A stretch of 64,000 bases of DNA from Acidobacteriaceae bacterium (GTDB lineage: Bacteria > Acidobacteriota > Terriglobia > Bryobacterales > Bryobacteraceae): contig JAFAYI010000024.1 in NCBI GenBank assembly GCA_019240475.1, forward strand, positions 372,001 through 436,000, in the 5' to 3' direction. Shown piece by piece: positions 1-7,658 of this stretch (the first letter of the stretch is position 1; each line of letters opens with the position of its first letter). The notes under the pieces were generated by a model. It did not search any database, had not been told where the DNA came from, and was given only the letters and a program-made list of their open reading frames with translations. Position numbers and translations under genes: made by a program.

Positions 1-29
1 CGGACCTGCGTCCGCCCCGCGCCGAACAT

Positions 30-1670
30 TTAGACCAATACCGCGGTGGCCTCCGTGAGTTCCATCGCTGAAGTTCCTGTCCCCGCTACCCGGGCGACGT
101 TCAGGAAATCGTTCCCGTCGCCTTTCCACGCAACATAGACAGTCCCGTTCATGGTGCATACCGACGGCCCCTGCGGGCTCGTCTCTGACGACGTCGCCTT
201 GTTTACGAAAGTACGCCCCCCGTCGGTGGAAGACCTGACATTCAGGTTGTCGTTGCCATCGCCTTTCCACAACAGATAGAGAGTGTTGCCATCCGCGCCC
301 AGGCACGGACTAACCGGGCTCGTTTCGCTCAAGATCGCCTTGTTGGCGAATCCCGTGATGTTGACGCCTGAAACCACCACCTGTGCGACATTCAGATTGT
401 CGTTGCCATCGCCCTTCCACGTGATGTACAGGTTGCTGCTGGAAGCGCACAGGCCGGGCGCCTGCGGGCTGGTCTCGTTCGAAGTGTACTTATGCCCGAA
501 TGTGTTCCCGTTGTCGGCCGAGTACATCACATTCAGGTTGTCGTTGCCGTCGCCCTTCCACGCCAGATACAGCCGGCCGCCGAACGACGCGAGCGAAGGA
601 CTCTTCGGGCTCGTATCGCCCAGTGTCCTCTTGTTGGCGAATCCCGTGATGTTGCTGCCTGAAACCACCACCTCTGCCACATTCAGGTTGTCATTGCCAT
701 CGCCCTTCCAGGCTATGTAGAGGTTCCCGTTGTGCGCGCAGATAAACGGCGCCTGCGGGCTGGTCTCATTAGAAGTGTACTTGTTCCCGAATGTGACCCC
801 GCCATCCGCCGAGTACATAACATTCAGGTTGTCGTTGCCGTCGCCCTTCCACGCAATGTAAATGCGGTTGTTCAGCGCTGCGATGGACGGAGTCAACTGG
901 GTGGTGTTGTTGGTGACGGTCACCTTATCGAACAGGAATTGCGATTTGATGACAGTGGTCGGCGTTCGAATCCAAGCCTCGTGCGTGATCGCGAGCAGCG
1001 ACGGTTGGTCGATAATGCCAATCGAATCCCATGTGAAGAGCGCATAGGCCTGGCTGTTGGGGTTGACTCCGGATGGCACCGCCACATTCAGTTGTTGCGC
1101 CAGCCAGCCGATCGACCCGTAGCCGCACAAACTGACGCAGTGGTCTTCATTCGCGTCGTTGTGAAATCCGGTTCCGAACCAGGTTTTTCCCCCCGCCTGC
1201 GAGCTCCCGGCGCCCCACCACGCCGTTTCCAGTTGGTCTCCCGCGACCCCGATCTTCACCGGTCCTGTCGCAATCGCGCTCTGCAGAGTGCCGGCGTTCG
1301 TCCAGTCGACCGAGGAGTATGGCCCGTCGTCATATGTGTTATCCCCTTCTTTGAACCCATCGTTTTGCATGAACTGCAAGACTTGGGGAAGAGTTGCGCC
1401 ATTCAGCACCCCATGGGCGCTCGCCCAGGCGATGATGTCCTGCTCCGAAATGAATATCTCCGGACTGTTGCAGGCCTTGGCGAACGCCTCTTCCGCGGTT
1501 ACGCAGTCTCCATTGCTGTAGTTGCCCCAGAACGAGATCTGCGCGGGCTTCACAAGGAAGACTGGCGGTGCTCCAATCCCCGCTTTCGAACGGAACGGGG
1601 TCGCGCCGGCCATGACACTTCTTGGTGTGGGCGTGGCGCCGCGCCCTAGACGACGAATAGACTCTGGCAT
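30..1670 (-). CDS. Papain-like (C1-type) protein with six WKGDGND repeats
   Basis: A 546-residue protein in two parts. Residues about 40-230 resemble a papain-fold cysteine peptidase: a Gln at 44 followed by GDC with Cys56 matches the oxyanion Gln and nucleophile region, and EDHCVSLCGYG (His177) matches the catalytic His region. The usual Asn-Ser-Trp segment is replaced by FTWDSIG, where Asp215 might substitute for the Asn. Residues about 255-540 hold six roughly 45-residue repeats, each carrying WKGDGND(N/F)LNV. The repeats alternate between a SADGGxTF type and a VVVSG type, suggesting a beta-propeller-like binding domain. No obvious signal peptide is seen. A small acidic gene lies 43 bp upstream on the same strand and may be cotranscribed. 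Activity is inferred, because the third catalytic residue is atypical; it could be an inactive peptidase homologue. Confidence 0.75.
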   Translation of the reverse strand: MPESIRRLGRGATPTPRSVMAGATPFRSKAGIGAPPVFLVKPAQISFWGNYSNGDCVTAEEAFAKACNSPEIFISEQDIIAWASAHGVLNGATLPQVLQFMQNDGFKEGDNTYDDGPYSSVDWTNAGTLQSAIATGPVKIGVAGDQLETAWWGAGSSQAGGKTWFGTGFHNDANEDHCVSLCGYGSIGWLAQQLNVAVPSGVNPNSQAYALFTWDSIGIIDQPSLLAITHEAWIRTPTTVIKSQFLFDKVTVTNNTTQLTPSIAALNNRIYIAWKGDGNDNLNVMYSADGGVTFGNKYTSNETSPQAPFICAHNGNLYIAWKGDGNDNLNVAEVVVSGSNITGFANKRTLGDTSPKSPSLASFGGRLYLAWKGDGNDNLNVMYSADNGNTFGHKYTSNETSPQAPGLCASSSNLYITWKGDGNDNLNVAQVVVSGVNITGFANKAILSETSPVSPCLGADGNTLYLLWKGDGNDNLNVRSSTDGGRTFVNKATSSETSPQGPSVCTMNGTVYVAWKGDGNDFLNVARVAGTGTSAMELTEATAVLV

Positions 1671-1713
1671 GATATGTCTCCTGACAGCTTGAGTTGGTGG
1701 TGTGCTTTTCGGT

Positions 1714-1923
1714 TCAGGGCCTCGACGGACCCTCTTCTTCCTGATCCGTCTGGTTCGGCGGATCCGGCTCTAAAACCGGCTCATCGTTCGCCTGATCGCT
1801 TTCGGGAATGTACCGTGGGGCTCTCTCTATTACTTCCTTCGGCGTCGGGATGGCGCCTCTCTTGGGATGTGAACGCCGCTCGCTAGTTGCGCCGTCCCCG
1901 GACGTGCTGCTGTCTTGTCCCAT
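1714..1923 (-). CDS. Small acidic hydrophilic protein, unknown function
   Basis: A 69-residue frame rich in Glu, Asp, Pro and Ser with no hydrophobic segment. An AGGAGG-type ribosome site sits almost directly against the ATG (the sequence GTGAGGAGGAG precedes it), which is closer than usual. It lies 43 bp upstream of the papain-like gene in the same direction and could be its operon partner. No family is recognised. The coding call rests on position, the ribosome site and strand agreement only. Confidence 0.4.
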   Translation of the reverse strand: MGQDSSTSGDGATSERRSHPKRGAIPTPKEVIERAPRYIPESDQANDEPVLEPDPPNQTDQEEEGPSRP

Positions 1924-2301
1924 CTCCTCCTCACAATCCCGCGTATTTGGCCCTGCTTGCTTTGGGGGTAACTAATGCGCCCTTATGCTACGGCGGCTAA
2001 TCCAATGCACCTTGCTTGCGATATGTAGAAAACGCAACAAAATGCCGTGTATTTAACCTAATTCCAAAAGAAACAACCAGAAATATGAGCATTAAGGTTT
2101 TAATCGAACCGAATGCGAAGGACCAATTGGCCTTCGCTGCACTACCTATGTGCTCGGAGCCTTGCGCTATTCTCCTGCGGAACAATCCGGAGAATTCTGC
2201 TTCAAGTTTCTTTGCCCGCCGCGTCGGTTCCCGCCACAATATTAAGCTCGGCTATTCCACCAATCCCGAAACCAAATCACCACATCCGCGACGAACATCC
2301 G
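1924..2301. other. Intergenic region, AT-rich, divergent
   Basis: About 380 bases between the small acidic gene (minus) and the GH54 gene (plus). It is noticeably AT-richer than its surroundings around 2000-2110. An 80-codon minus-strand frame at 1997-2239 exists but has no family resemblance and was not called. The region presumably holds both divergent promoters, though no convincing -35/-10 pair was found. A strong palindrome lies at 2115-2137. Confidence 0.6.
2115..2137. repeat. Palindrome upstream of GH54 gene
   Basis: GCGAAGG (2115-2121) and CCTTCGC (2131-2137) are perfect inverted repeats. They enclose a single A and the self-complementary CCAATTGG. The whole 23 bases are a palindrome apart from that A. 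The element is about 165 bp upstream of the GH54 start and could be an operator or an RNA hairpin; which one cannot be told from sequence. Confidence 0.5.
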
Positions 2302-3315
2302 ATGCAACTAGAACCGTTCCCGCGCTGCCTGCCGCCTCTGACCCTTGCACTCCTCCTCGCGGCTCCCGCTTTCTGTCAAACCGGCTCGCCTCGCCCCTGC
2401 GATCTCTTCGCACCCGCCACGCCCTGCGTCGCAGCCATCGGCACCACGCGCGCCCTGTACCACGCCTACACCGGCCCCTTATATCAGGTCACCCGCCAAT
2501 CCGACAAGACTCAAATCGACATCGGCCTCCTCCCAGACGGCTATGCCGATGCCGCCGCGCAAGACAAGTTCTGCGCGAATTCCTCCTGCACCATCACCAA
2601 GCTCTACGACCAGTCGCCCAATCACAACGACCTCACGCCCGCCCCTCCCGGTGGCGCCGCGCATGGGCCCGGCCCGGACGGCTTCGATCTCCCCGCCCCC
2701 GCCGACGCTCTCCCGCTCACTGTCAGTGGCCACAAGGTCTACGGCATCGCCATCTCCCCCGGCATGGGCTACCGCAACAATGCTCCCAAAGGCACTGCCG
2801 TCAACGGCCAGCCCGAAGGCGTCTACATGGTTACCTCCACCCTGAACCTGAACGAGAAGTGCTGCTTCGATTTCGGTAACGCCGAAACCAACAGTCTCGA
2901 CAACAAAGCCGGCCATATGGACGCCATCAACATCATGTGCCGCGCCGCCAGCCCCTGCAACCCCGACGCGGGCCTCGACATGGAGGACGGCATCAACGGC
3001 CATCTCCCCGTGCCAGCCGCTACCTTCGTGACCGACATGGGCGCGTGCGACGGCCAGCACAGCTACGCGATCTACCAGGGCAACGCTCAGTCCGGAACTC
3101 TCACCACCACCGGCGTCATCCCCCTTCCCAACGGCTATCAACCGATGCGGCAGGAAGGCGCCATCCTCCTCGGCATCGGCGGCGACAACAGCAACTGGGC
3201 CAAAGGCTACTTCTTCGAAGGCGTGATGACGAAGGGAATGCCCGACGCTCAGGCCATGGAGACGGTTCAGCGCAATATTGTCGACGCCCGCTATGCTGGC
3301 CAGCTTCAGCCATAA
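2302..3315 (+). CDS. GH54 alpha-L-arabinofuranosidase catalytic-domain protein, secreted
   Basis: A 337-residue protein matching the catalytic domain of alpha-L-arabinofuranosidase B (family GH54), which removes arabinofuranosyl side chains from plant arabinoxylan and arabinan. It shows the family's opening CD(L)xAxxTPCVAA...TTRALY and GPLYQVTR, YDQSPNHNDLTPAPPGG, the vicinal CC pair (187-188) and GNAETN with the expected nucleophile Glu195. GIGGDNSN carries the expected acid/base Asp295. The ATG at 2302 was chosen because it gives a clean Sec signal peptide (PLTLALLLAAPAFCQ); frames open further upstream lack one. The arabinose-binding CBM42 domain found C-terminally in fungal enzymes is absent: the protein stops right after the catalytic domain. 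Likely periplasmic or secreted. Confidence 0.88.
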   Translation: MQLEPFPRCLPPLTLALLLAAPAFCQTGSPRPCDLFAPATPCVAAIGTTRALYHAYTGPLYQVTRQSDKTQIDIGLLPDGYADAAAQDKFCANSSCTITKLYDQSPNHNDLTPAPPGGAAHGPGPDGFDLPAPADALPLTVSGHKVYGIAISPGMGYRNNAPKGTAVNGQPEGVYMVTSTLNLNEKCCFDFGNAETNSLDNKAGHMDAINIMCRAASPCNPDAGLDMEDGINGHLPVPAATFVTDMGACDGQHSYAIYQGNAQSGTLTTTGVIPLPNGYQPMRQEGAILLGIGGDNSNWAKGYFFEGVMTKGMPDAQAMETVQRNIVDARYAGQLQP

Positions 3316-3326
3316 CTCGCCGCCCG

Positions 3327-4361
3327 TCAGTACGCCGAAGCCAACCCAGGCTCGTACTTCCATTCCGTCTCGATACTGGCCCGATCGGAAAACCGCGTGT
3401 CCGTGTAGTCCTCGAAGGCGATCTTCTTATTGAGAACTCCGGTTTCGATCATCATGTCTCGCACCAGATCGAAATCCGCTTTGCGGGGCGCCAGCGGACT
3501 GTACATCACCCGATTCATCGGGTGCGTGAGCGCCCACCGCAGCAGCGCTGGCCGTTGGTTGTAATAGTAGCGGCCCACAAAATCCGCGGCGTCCTCCCGA
3601 TGCGGCTTGCTCTTATCGAGCCAAAGCCCCGATCGCGCGATCCCGTCCACCAGAACTTGAACAACGTCCGGACGCCTGTCGATCAGATCCTGGCGAACAA
3701 TTAGGATGCAGGACATGTAATCCGGCCAGTAATCTCGCGCCTGAAAAAGAATTCGCCCATAACCCGCAAGCTCGGCCTGCGAAGGGAACGGCTCGCCCAT
3801 CGAGAACCCGTCTATCGCGCCTGCCGCCAAAGCACCCGAGACGTCCGGCGGCGCCATCTCGACCATGTTGATTTCGCCCGGCCGGATTCCCCAAACTTTC
3901 ATCGCGCGAAACAGCATCAGCCTCTCATCGGAAAAGCGCGTCGGAATCGCCACCGTGCGCCCGCGCAGGTCCCCGAAGGTTTTGACCGGGCCGTTTTTTC
4001 TCACCACAACCGCGCTTCCATACCGATGCCCCAGGTAAACCACCTTGATCGGCACGCCTTGCGCCCGAAGCGCGATCGCCATCGGCGCCACGATAAACGC
4101 CGCCTGCACTTTGTTCGAAATGATCGCTTCTTTCATTTCCGGAAAGCCCTGAAACATTCGCGGAAGGAACATCTCTCCGCTCTTCGAAAACTTCGAAATG
4201 TAGTCCGTCACCGGACAAGTCAGTTGGCATGTGACCGGAATGTACGCCACGACGATCTTCCGTTTCGCCGGCGGAACATAGCCGTTCAGCACGGCCGCCC
4301 AGTTCACGTTCATGTAGGCGTGCAGGCCCGTGATGAGCGCTGCCCAGCTCGCGACAGCCAC
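3327..4361 (-). CDS. NMT1/THI5-type ABC transporter substrate-binding protein
   Basis: A 344-residue periplasmic binding protein of the NitT/TauT class. It has an N-terminal hydrophobic segment (ASWAALITGLHAYM), then VVAYIPVTCQLTCPV. The lobe motifs follow: IVAPMAIALRAQGVPIKVV, KTFGDLRGRTVAIPTRFSDE, MAPPDVSGALAAGAIDGFSMGEPF. The substrate is unknown. Unusually, the first beta strand carries Cys45-x3-Cys49, which could bind a metal or cofactor (inference). The start is the GTG at 4361, 13 bp after the upstream permease stop; an upstream non-canonical start would lengthen the signal sequence. It is the last gene of a seven-gene minus-strand operon. Confidence 0.85.
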   Translation of the reverse strand: MAVASWAALITGLHAYMNVNWAAVLNGYVPPAKRKIVVAYIPVTCQLTCPVTDYISKFSKSGEMFLPRMFQGFPEMKEAIISNKVQAAFIVAPMAIALRAQGVPIKVVYLGHRYGSAVVVRKNGPVKTFGDLRGRTVAIPTRFSDERLMLFRAMKVWGIRPGEINMVEMAPPDVSGALAAGAIDGFSMGEPFPSQAELAGYGRILFQARDYWPDYMSCILIVRQDLIDRRPDVVQVLVDGIARSGLWLDKSKPHREDAADFVGRYYYNQRPALLRWALTHPMNRVMYSPLAPRKADFDLVRDMMIETGVLNKKIAFEDYTDTRFSDRASIETEWKYEPGLASAY

Positions 4362-4374
4362 CAGGATTTTAGTC

Positions 4375-5157
4375 TTAGGTCGAATGGAAGAACCCCCAGC
4401 GAACCGATTTGAATCCCTCGATACGGCGGAAACAGAAGTCCAGAACCAAACCGGTAACTCCGATCAGTAAAATCGCCGCTACCACCAGGTCGTAACGCTT
4501 CCCCGCGTTTCGCGAATCGATGACCAGATACCCCAGCCCCGAATTGACGGCGATCATCTCCGCCGCCACCACCACCAGCCACGCGATCCCCAGCGCGATT
4601 CGCAGCCCGACTAGGATGCGCGGGAGAGCCGCTGGAAAAATCACCTTCGCCAGCAGTTGCGCGGGGCTCAGCCCGAAATTCCGGCCGGCTCTCCGGTACA
4701 CCGAAGACACGTTCGAAACGCTGTTCACGCACGTCACCACGATAGGAAACAACGCCCCCAGATAAATCAGGAAAATCGCCGCGCCGTCCCCCACGCCGAA
4801 GAAGATAATCGACACCGGTATCCAGGCAATCGGGCTGATCGGCCGCAGCAGTTGCAGAACTGGATTCACCACCCGGTTCACCGCCGGATACCAGCCCAGC
4901 GCCAATCCCAGCGGAATTCCCGTCACGCACGCCAGCCCGAACCCGATCACAACCCGCCGTAACGAATCGCCGAGATAGCTCCACAGAAGATGCTTGCGCA
5001 ACAACTCTGCCAATCCCTTCTGCACATCGTGTGGCGAGGGAAATATCTTCGTGCCCGTCCAGGCCACCGAATAGTGCCAGGCCGCGAGCATCAACCCTGT
5101 AGCCACAATCGGCCAGAAGAACCTTTCCCACTTGCCTGGATGCGCCACTGCGCTCAT
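4375..5157 (-). CDS. ABC transporter permease (SsuC/TauC type), second copy
   Basis: A 260-residue inner-membrane permease with about six helices and the EAA-like loop of the SsuC/NrtB/TauC family (SSVYRRAGRNFGLSPAQLLAKVIFPAALP). It is paralogous to the permease at 5942-6700: both share ISP(I/L)AWIP, VAAEMIAVNSGLG and a C-terminal SVxWG(F/Y). The pair probably forms a heterodimeric channel with one ATPase gene. Its ATG overlaps the stop of the ATPase gene by four bases (ATGA), indicating translational coupling. Confidence 0.9.
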   Translation of the reverse strand: MSAVAHPGKWERFFWPIVATGLMLAAWHYSVAWTGTKIFPSPHDVQKGLAELLRKHLLWSYLGDSLRRVVIGFGLACVTGIPLGLALGWYPAVNRVVNPVLQLLRPISPIAWIPVSIIFFGVGDGAAIFLIYLGALFPIVVTCVNSVSNVSSVYRRAGRNFGLSPAQLLAKVIFPAALPRILVGLRIALGIAWLVVVAAEMIAVNSGLGYLVIDSRNAGKRYDLVVAAILLIGVTGLVLDFCFRRIEGFKSVRWGFFHST

Positions 5158-5942
5158 ACCTTATGCGCCAGCCCGATCTGCTGAAATATGCCGTCGCGAA
5201 GCTCCAGGTATCGCCGCGAGCTCAGGTCGCGCGGATGCGGTATATCGATCTCTACGATCTGCTGGATCCTAGCCGGGCGCGCGCTCAGCACAACCACCCT
5301 ATCCGCCAATTGAACCGCCTCGTCGATGTCGTGCGTCACGAAGATAATCGTTTTTCGCTCCGCCTCCCAGATGCGCAGCAGCTCCCTGCGCATGATGAGC
5401 CGCGTAATCGAATCGAGCGCTCCGAACGGTTCGTCCAGAAAAAGCATGTCCGGGTTGACCGCCAGCGCCCGCGCCACTTCCAGCCGCTGCTTCATCCCGC
5501 CCGACAGCTCGTGTGGATAGGCCTTTTCGAAGCCTTCGAGGCCGACCATCTTGACGTAATACCGGATGCGCCGTTCGCGTTCGCCTCGCCCCAGTTTGAA
5601 CAACCCGAATGCGATGTTGCCTTCCACTGTCAACCACGGGAACACGCCCCGTTCCTGGAACACGAATATCCGTCGCGGGTCGGGCCCTCGCACCGCTTCG
5701 CCGTCGATTCTGATCTCCCCGCCCGTCGGCGTAAGAAAGCCCGCCATCGCGCTCAGCAGCGTCGATTTCCCGCATCCAGACGGGCCAAGAAGACACACAA
5801 ACTCGCCATCGCCCACCTCCAGGCTGATGTTTTCGAGCACCGGCGTATCTTTGCCGTCCCGCTCGAACGCCATGCTCACCCCATCGGCAAACAGTTTGCT
5901 CTTCCATGCCTGCCGGGCCGCGGCGGCTTCACCAAGTGACAT
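5154..5942 (-). CDS. ABC transporter ATP-binding protein (NitT/TauT family)
   Basis: A 262-residue cytoplasmic ATPase. It has Walker A (GPSGCGKST), Q-loop (FVFQERGVFPWLT), signature motif (ELSGGMKQRLEVARAL), Walker B (MLFLDEPFGALD) and the switch His (FVTHDIDEA). These match the SsuB/TauB/NrtD group that energises import of small oxyanions, thiamine precursors or aromatic compounds. The start (MSLGEAAAARQ) overlaps the upstream permease stop as TGATG, and its stop overlaps the downstream permease start as ATGA. The three transporter genes are therefore tightly coupled. Confidence 0.92.
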   Translation of the reverse strand: MSLGEAAAARQAWKSKLFADGVSMAFERDGKDTPVLENISLEVGDGEFVCLLGPSGCGKSTLLSAMAGFLTPTGGEIRIDGEAVRGPDPRRIFVFQERGVFPWLTVEGNIAFGLFKLGRGERERRIRYYVKMVGLEGFEKAYPHELSGGMKQRLEVARALAVNPDMLFLDEPFGALDSITRLIMRRELLRIWEAERKTIIFVTHDIDEAVQLADRVVVLSARPARIQQIVEIDIPHPRDLSSRRYLELRDGIFQQIGLAHKV

Positions 5943-6700
5943 CAGTTCTCTGAGTAACCCCACTGTACAGACTTGATCCTCTCGAACCGCCGCATCGCCG
6001 TATCCAGCATCAGCCCGATCACCCCGATCAAGACCATGCCCGCGAGCACCAGGTCGTAGCGGTTTCCCGCATTCCGCGCATCCACGATGAGAAATCCCAG
6101 GCCCGAGTTCACCGCGATCATCTCCGCCGCGACCACCACCAGCCACGCCACCCCCAGCGTGATGCGCAGACCTATGATCAGTTGCGGCATCACCGCGGGA
6201 TAGAACACGCGCGTCAGCAGGTCCCTCGTATTCAGCCCGAAATTCCGCCCGGCGTTGAGATAAACCTCCGGAATCCCATGCACGGCATTGACCGCGCTCA
6301 GCAGGAGCGGCAGGAAACAACCTATGAAGATCAGCGAAATCGCGGCCAGGTCGCCCACTCCGAACCACAGAATCGCAATCGGAATCCAGGCCAGCGGCGA
6401 AATCGGGCGCAGAATCTGAAGGATCGGATTCACCGCCATCTCCGCGCGGCGATACCAGCCGATAATCAGCCCTAGCGGAATCGCCGTCGCCGCCGCCAGA
6501 AGAAACCCCCACGTCACCCGGAACAACGAAGCCACGACGTACTTCAAGAGCAATCCATGACGCACCAGGTCGGCGATGCCGCCCACCACCCCCCAAGGCC
6601 CCGGCAGCAAATGCGACGGCTCATGCGCTACGCCGATCTGCCACAAGACAAGCAGAACCGCCACAAACGCGATAGGCCGCAGCGCGGTCAGGAAGTTCAT
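5942..6700 (-). CDS. ABC transporter permease (SsuC/TauC type), first copy
   Basis: A 252-residue inner-membrane permease with six predicted helices and the family loop (PEVYLNAGRNFGLNTRDLLTRVFYPAVMP). The ATG at 6700 is preferred over the adjacent GTG at 6703 because GAAGG lies seven bases upstream of it. It is paralogous to the permease at 4375-5157. It follows the RnfD-like gene after 82 bp, the largest gap in the operon, so a secondary promoter here is possible, though none is obvious. Confidence 0.9.
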   Translation of the reverse strand: MNFLTALRPIAFVAVLLVLWQIGVAHEPSHLLPGPWGVVGGIADLVRHGLLLKYVVASLFRVTWGFLLAAATAIPLGLIIGWYRRAEMAVNPILQILRPISPLAWIPIAILWFGVGDLAAISLIFIGCFLPLLLSAVNAVHGIPEVYLNAGRNFGLNTRDLLTRVFYPAVMPQLIIGLRITLGVAWLVVVAAEMIAVNSGLGFLIVDARNAGNRYDLVLAGMVLIGVIGLMLDTAMRRFERIKSVQWGYSEN

Positions 6701-6782
6701 CACTATACCTTCGGAATTGTAGGGCGCCGTTCTAGACCAGTAAAGATGGAGAGAAATCTGCGCCGTCGGTTGAAGCGCGGAG

Positions 6783-7658
6783 TCAATCTTTCGATGGACC
6801 CCCCTCCGCTCTCTGTCCCCTTCCTCGCCTGTTCCCGGTCCAATAGATCTCCGCCGCTAGAGCCGCCGGCCCCACGATCGACAGAGCGTAGTAAGGCGCA
6901 TGCACGTTTTCGGCAAGGCGAAGAATCATTTCGGCTACCGCCACCAGCCCCGCCACTACGCATTGAGCCCAGCGCGGCTTCACGGTAGTCTTCGGGTCCG
7001 TAATCATGAAGAAGATAAAAAGCTGGTACATCGGCCCCGTAATCGGCGCCACTTCCGCCAGAAACGAATGGCCGGTGAAAAAAGTGCGCGCCCACGACAG
7101 GAACACGAACGAGCACACGTACGTCGCGGTGATGTGAAACCGCTTGACGCGATAGACAATCGCCAGCCCGAGCGCCCAGATAACCACCATCGGCCACACC
7201 GCGTTGCCCCACTGAATCATCAGCGTCGCCACGTACTCCGGAACTAGAAGCAGCATCGCGCTGATCGCCAGATTCGACGGGTTCCACAGATGGCGTCCGC
7301 GCCAGCGAATCACGTATTTGGACGTGATCGCAATCGCGCTGCACAGTGCGTAGGGCCAGAACTCCGGCGAGCGGATCAGAATCCCCACGCTGATTCCGGT
7401 AATGTAAGCGCTCGCCAGATTTGGAAACTTGCGGTAGATCAGAAGCGTAAGCCCGATCTCGCACCCCATCGCCGTCGCGATCGCGAGCGCGGTTCGGGAA
7501 AAACTCTCGAGCAGCCCGAACGAGAGATTCGCCCCAAGCAATATCAGCGTTATAAGAATCGGCGGAAGATAGCGGTTGTCTGCGCTAAAGAACCGCGCAG
7601 CCGCGCTCTGCCGCGAAGTCCCGCTTTGCGCCGTGATGCTTTCGGCGCTCGCGCTCAC
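6783..7658 (-). CDS. RnfD/NqrB-like integral membrane protein
   Basis: A 291-residue protein with about eight to nine membrane segments. LWNPSNLAISAML and the C-terminal FFMITDPKTTV correspond to conserved features of RnfD and NqrB, the membrane subunits of Rnf and Na+-NQR complexes. The S-G-A-T motif whose Thr carries covalent FMN in RnfD/NqrB was not found, so flavin binding is doubtful. No other Rnf subunit is nearby. The GTG start overlaps the stop of the CRTAC1 gene (GTGA) and is preceded by GGAGGAG. Its tight coupling to a CRTAC1 gene and an ABC importer suggests a membrane role in the same process, perhaps electron or ion transfer (inference). Confidence 0.75.
   Translation of the reverse strand: MSASAESITAQSGTSRQSAAARFFSADNRYLPPILITLILLGANLSFGLLESFSRTALAIATAMGCEIGLTLLIYRKFPNLASAYITGISVGILIRSPEFWPYALCSAIAITSKYVIRWRGRHLWNPSNLAISAMLLLVPEYVATLMIQWGNAVWPMVVIWALGLAIVYRVKRFHITATYVCSFVFLSWARTFFTGHSFLAEVAPITGPMYQLFIFFMITDPKTTVKPRWAQCVVAGLVAVAEMILRLAENVHAPYYALSIVGPAALAAEIYWTGNRRGRGQRAEGGPSKD

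Noticed and set aside
240..860. Noncoding tandem repeat
   Set aside because: The repeats are the WKGDGND units of the papain-like protein and keep the reading frame.
1997..2239. 80-codon minus-strand frame in the AT-rich gap
   Set aside because: No family resemblance, no clear ribosome site, and it overlaps the likely promoter area of the GH54 gene.
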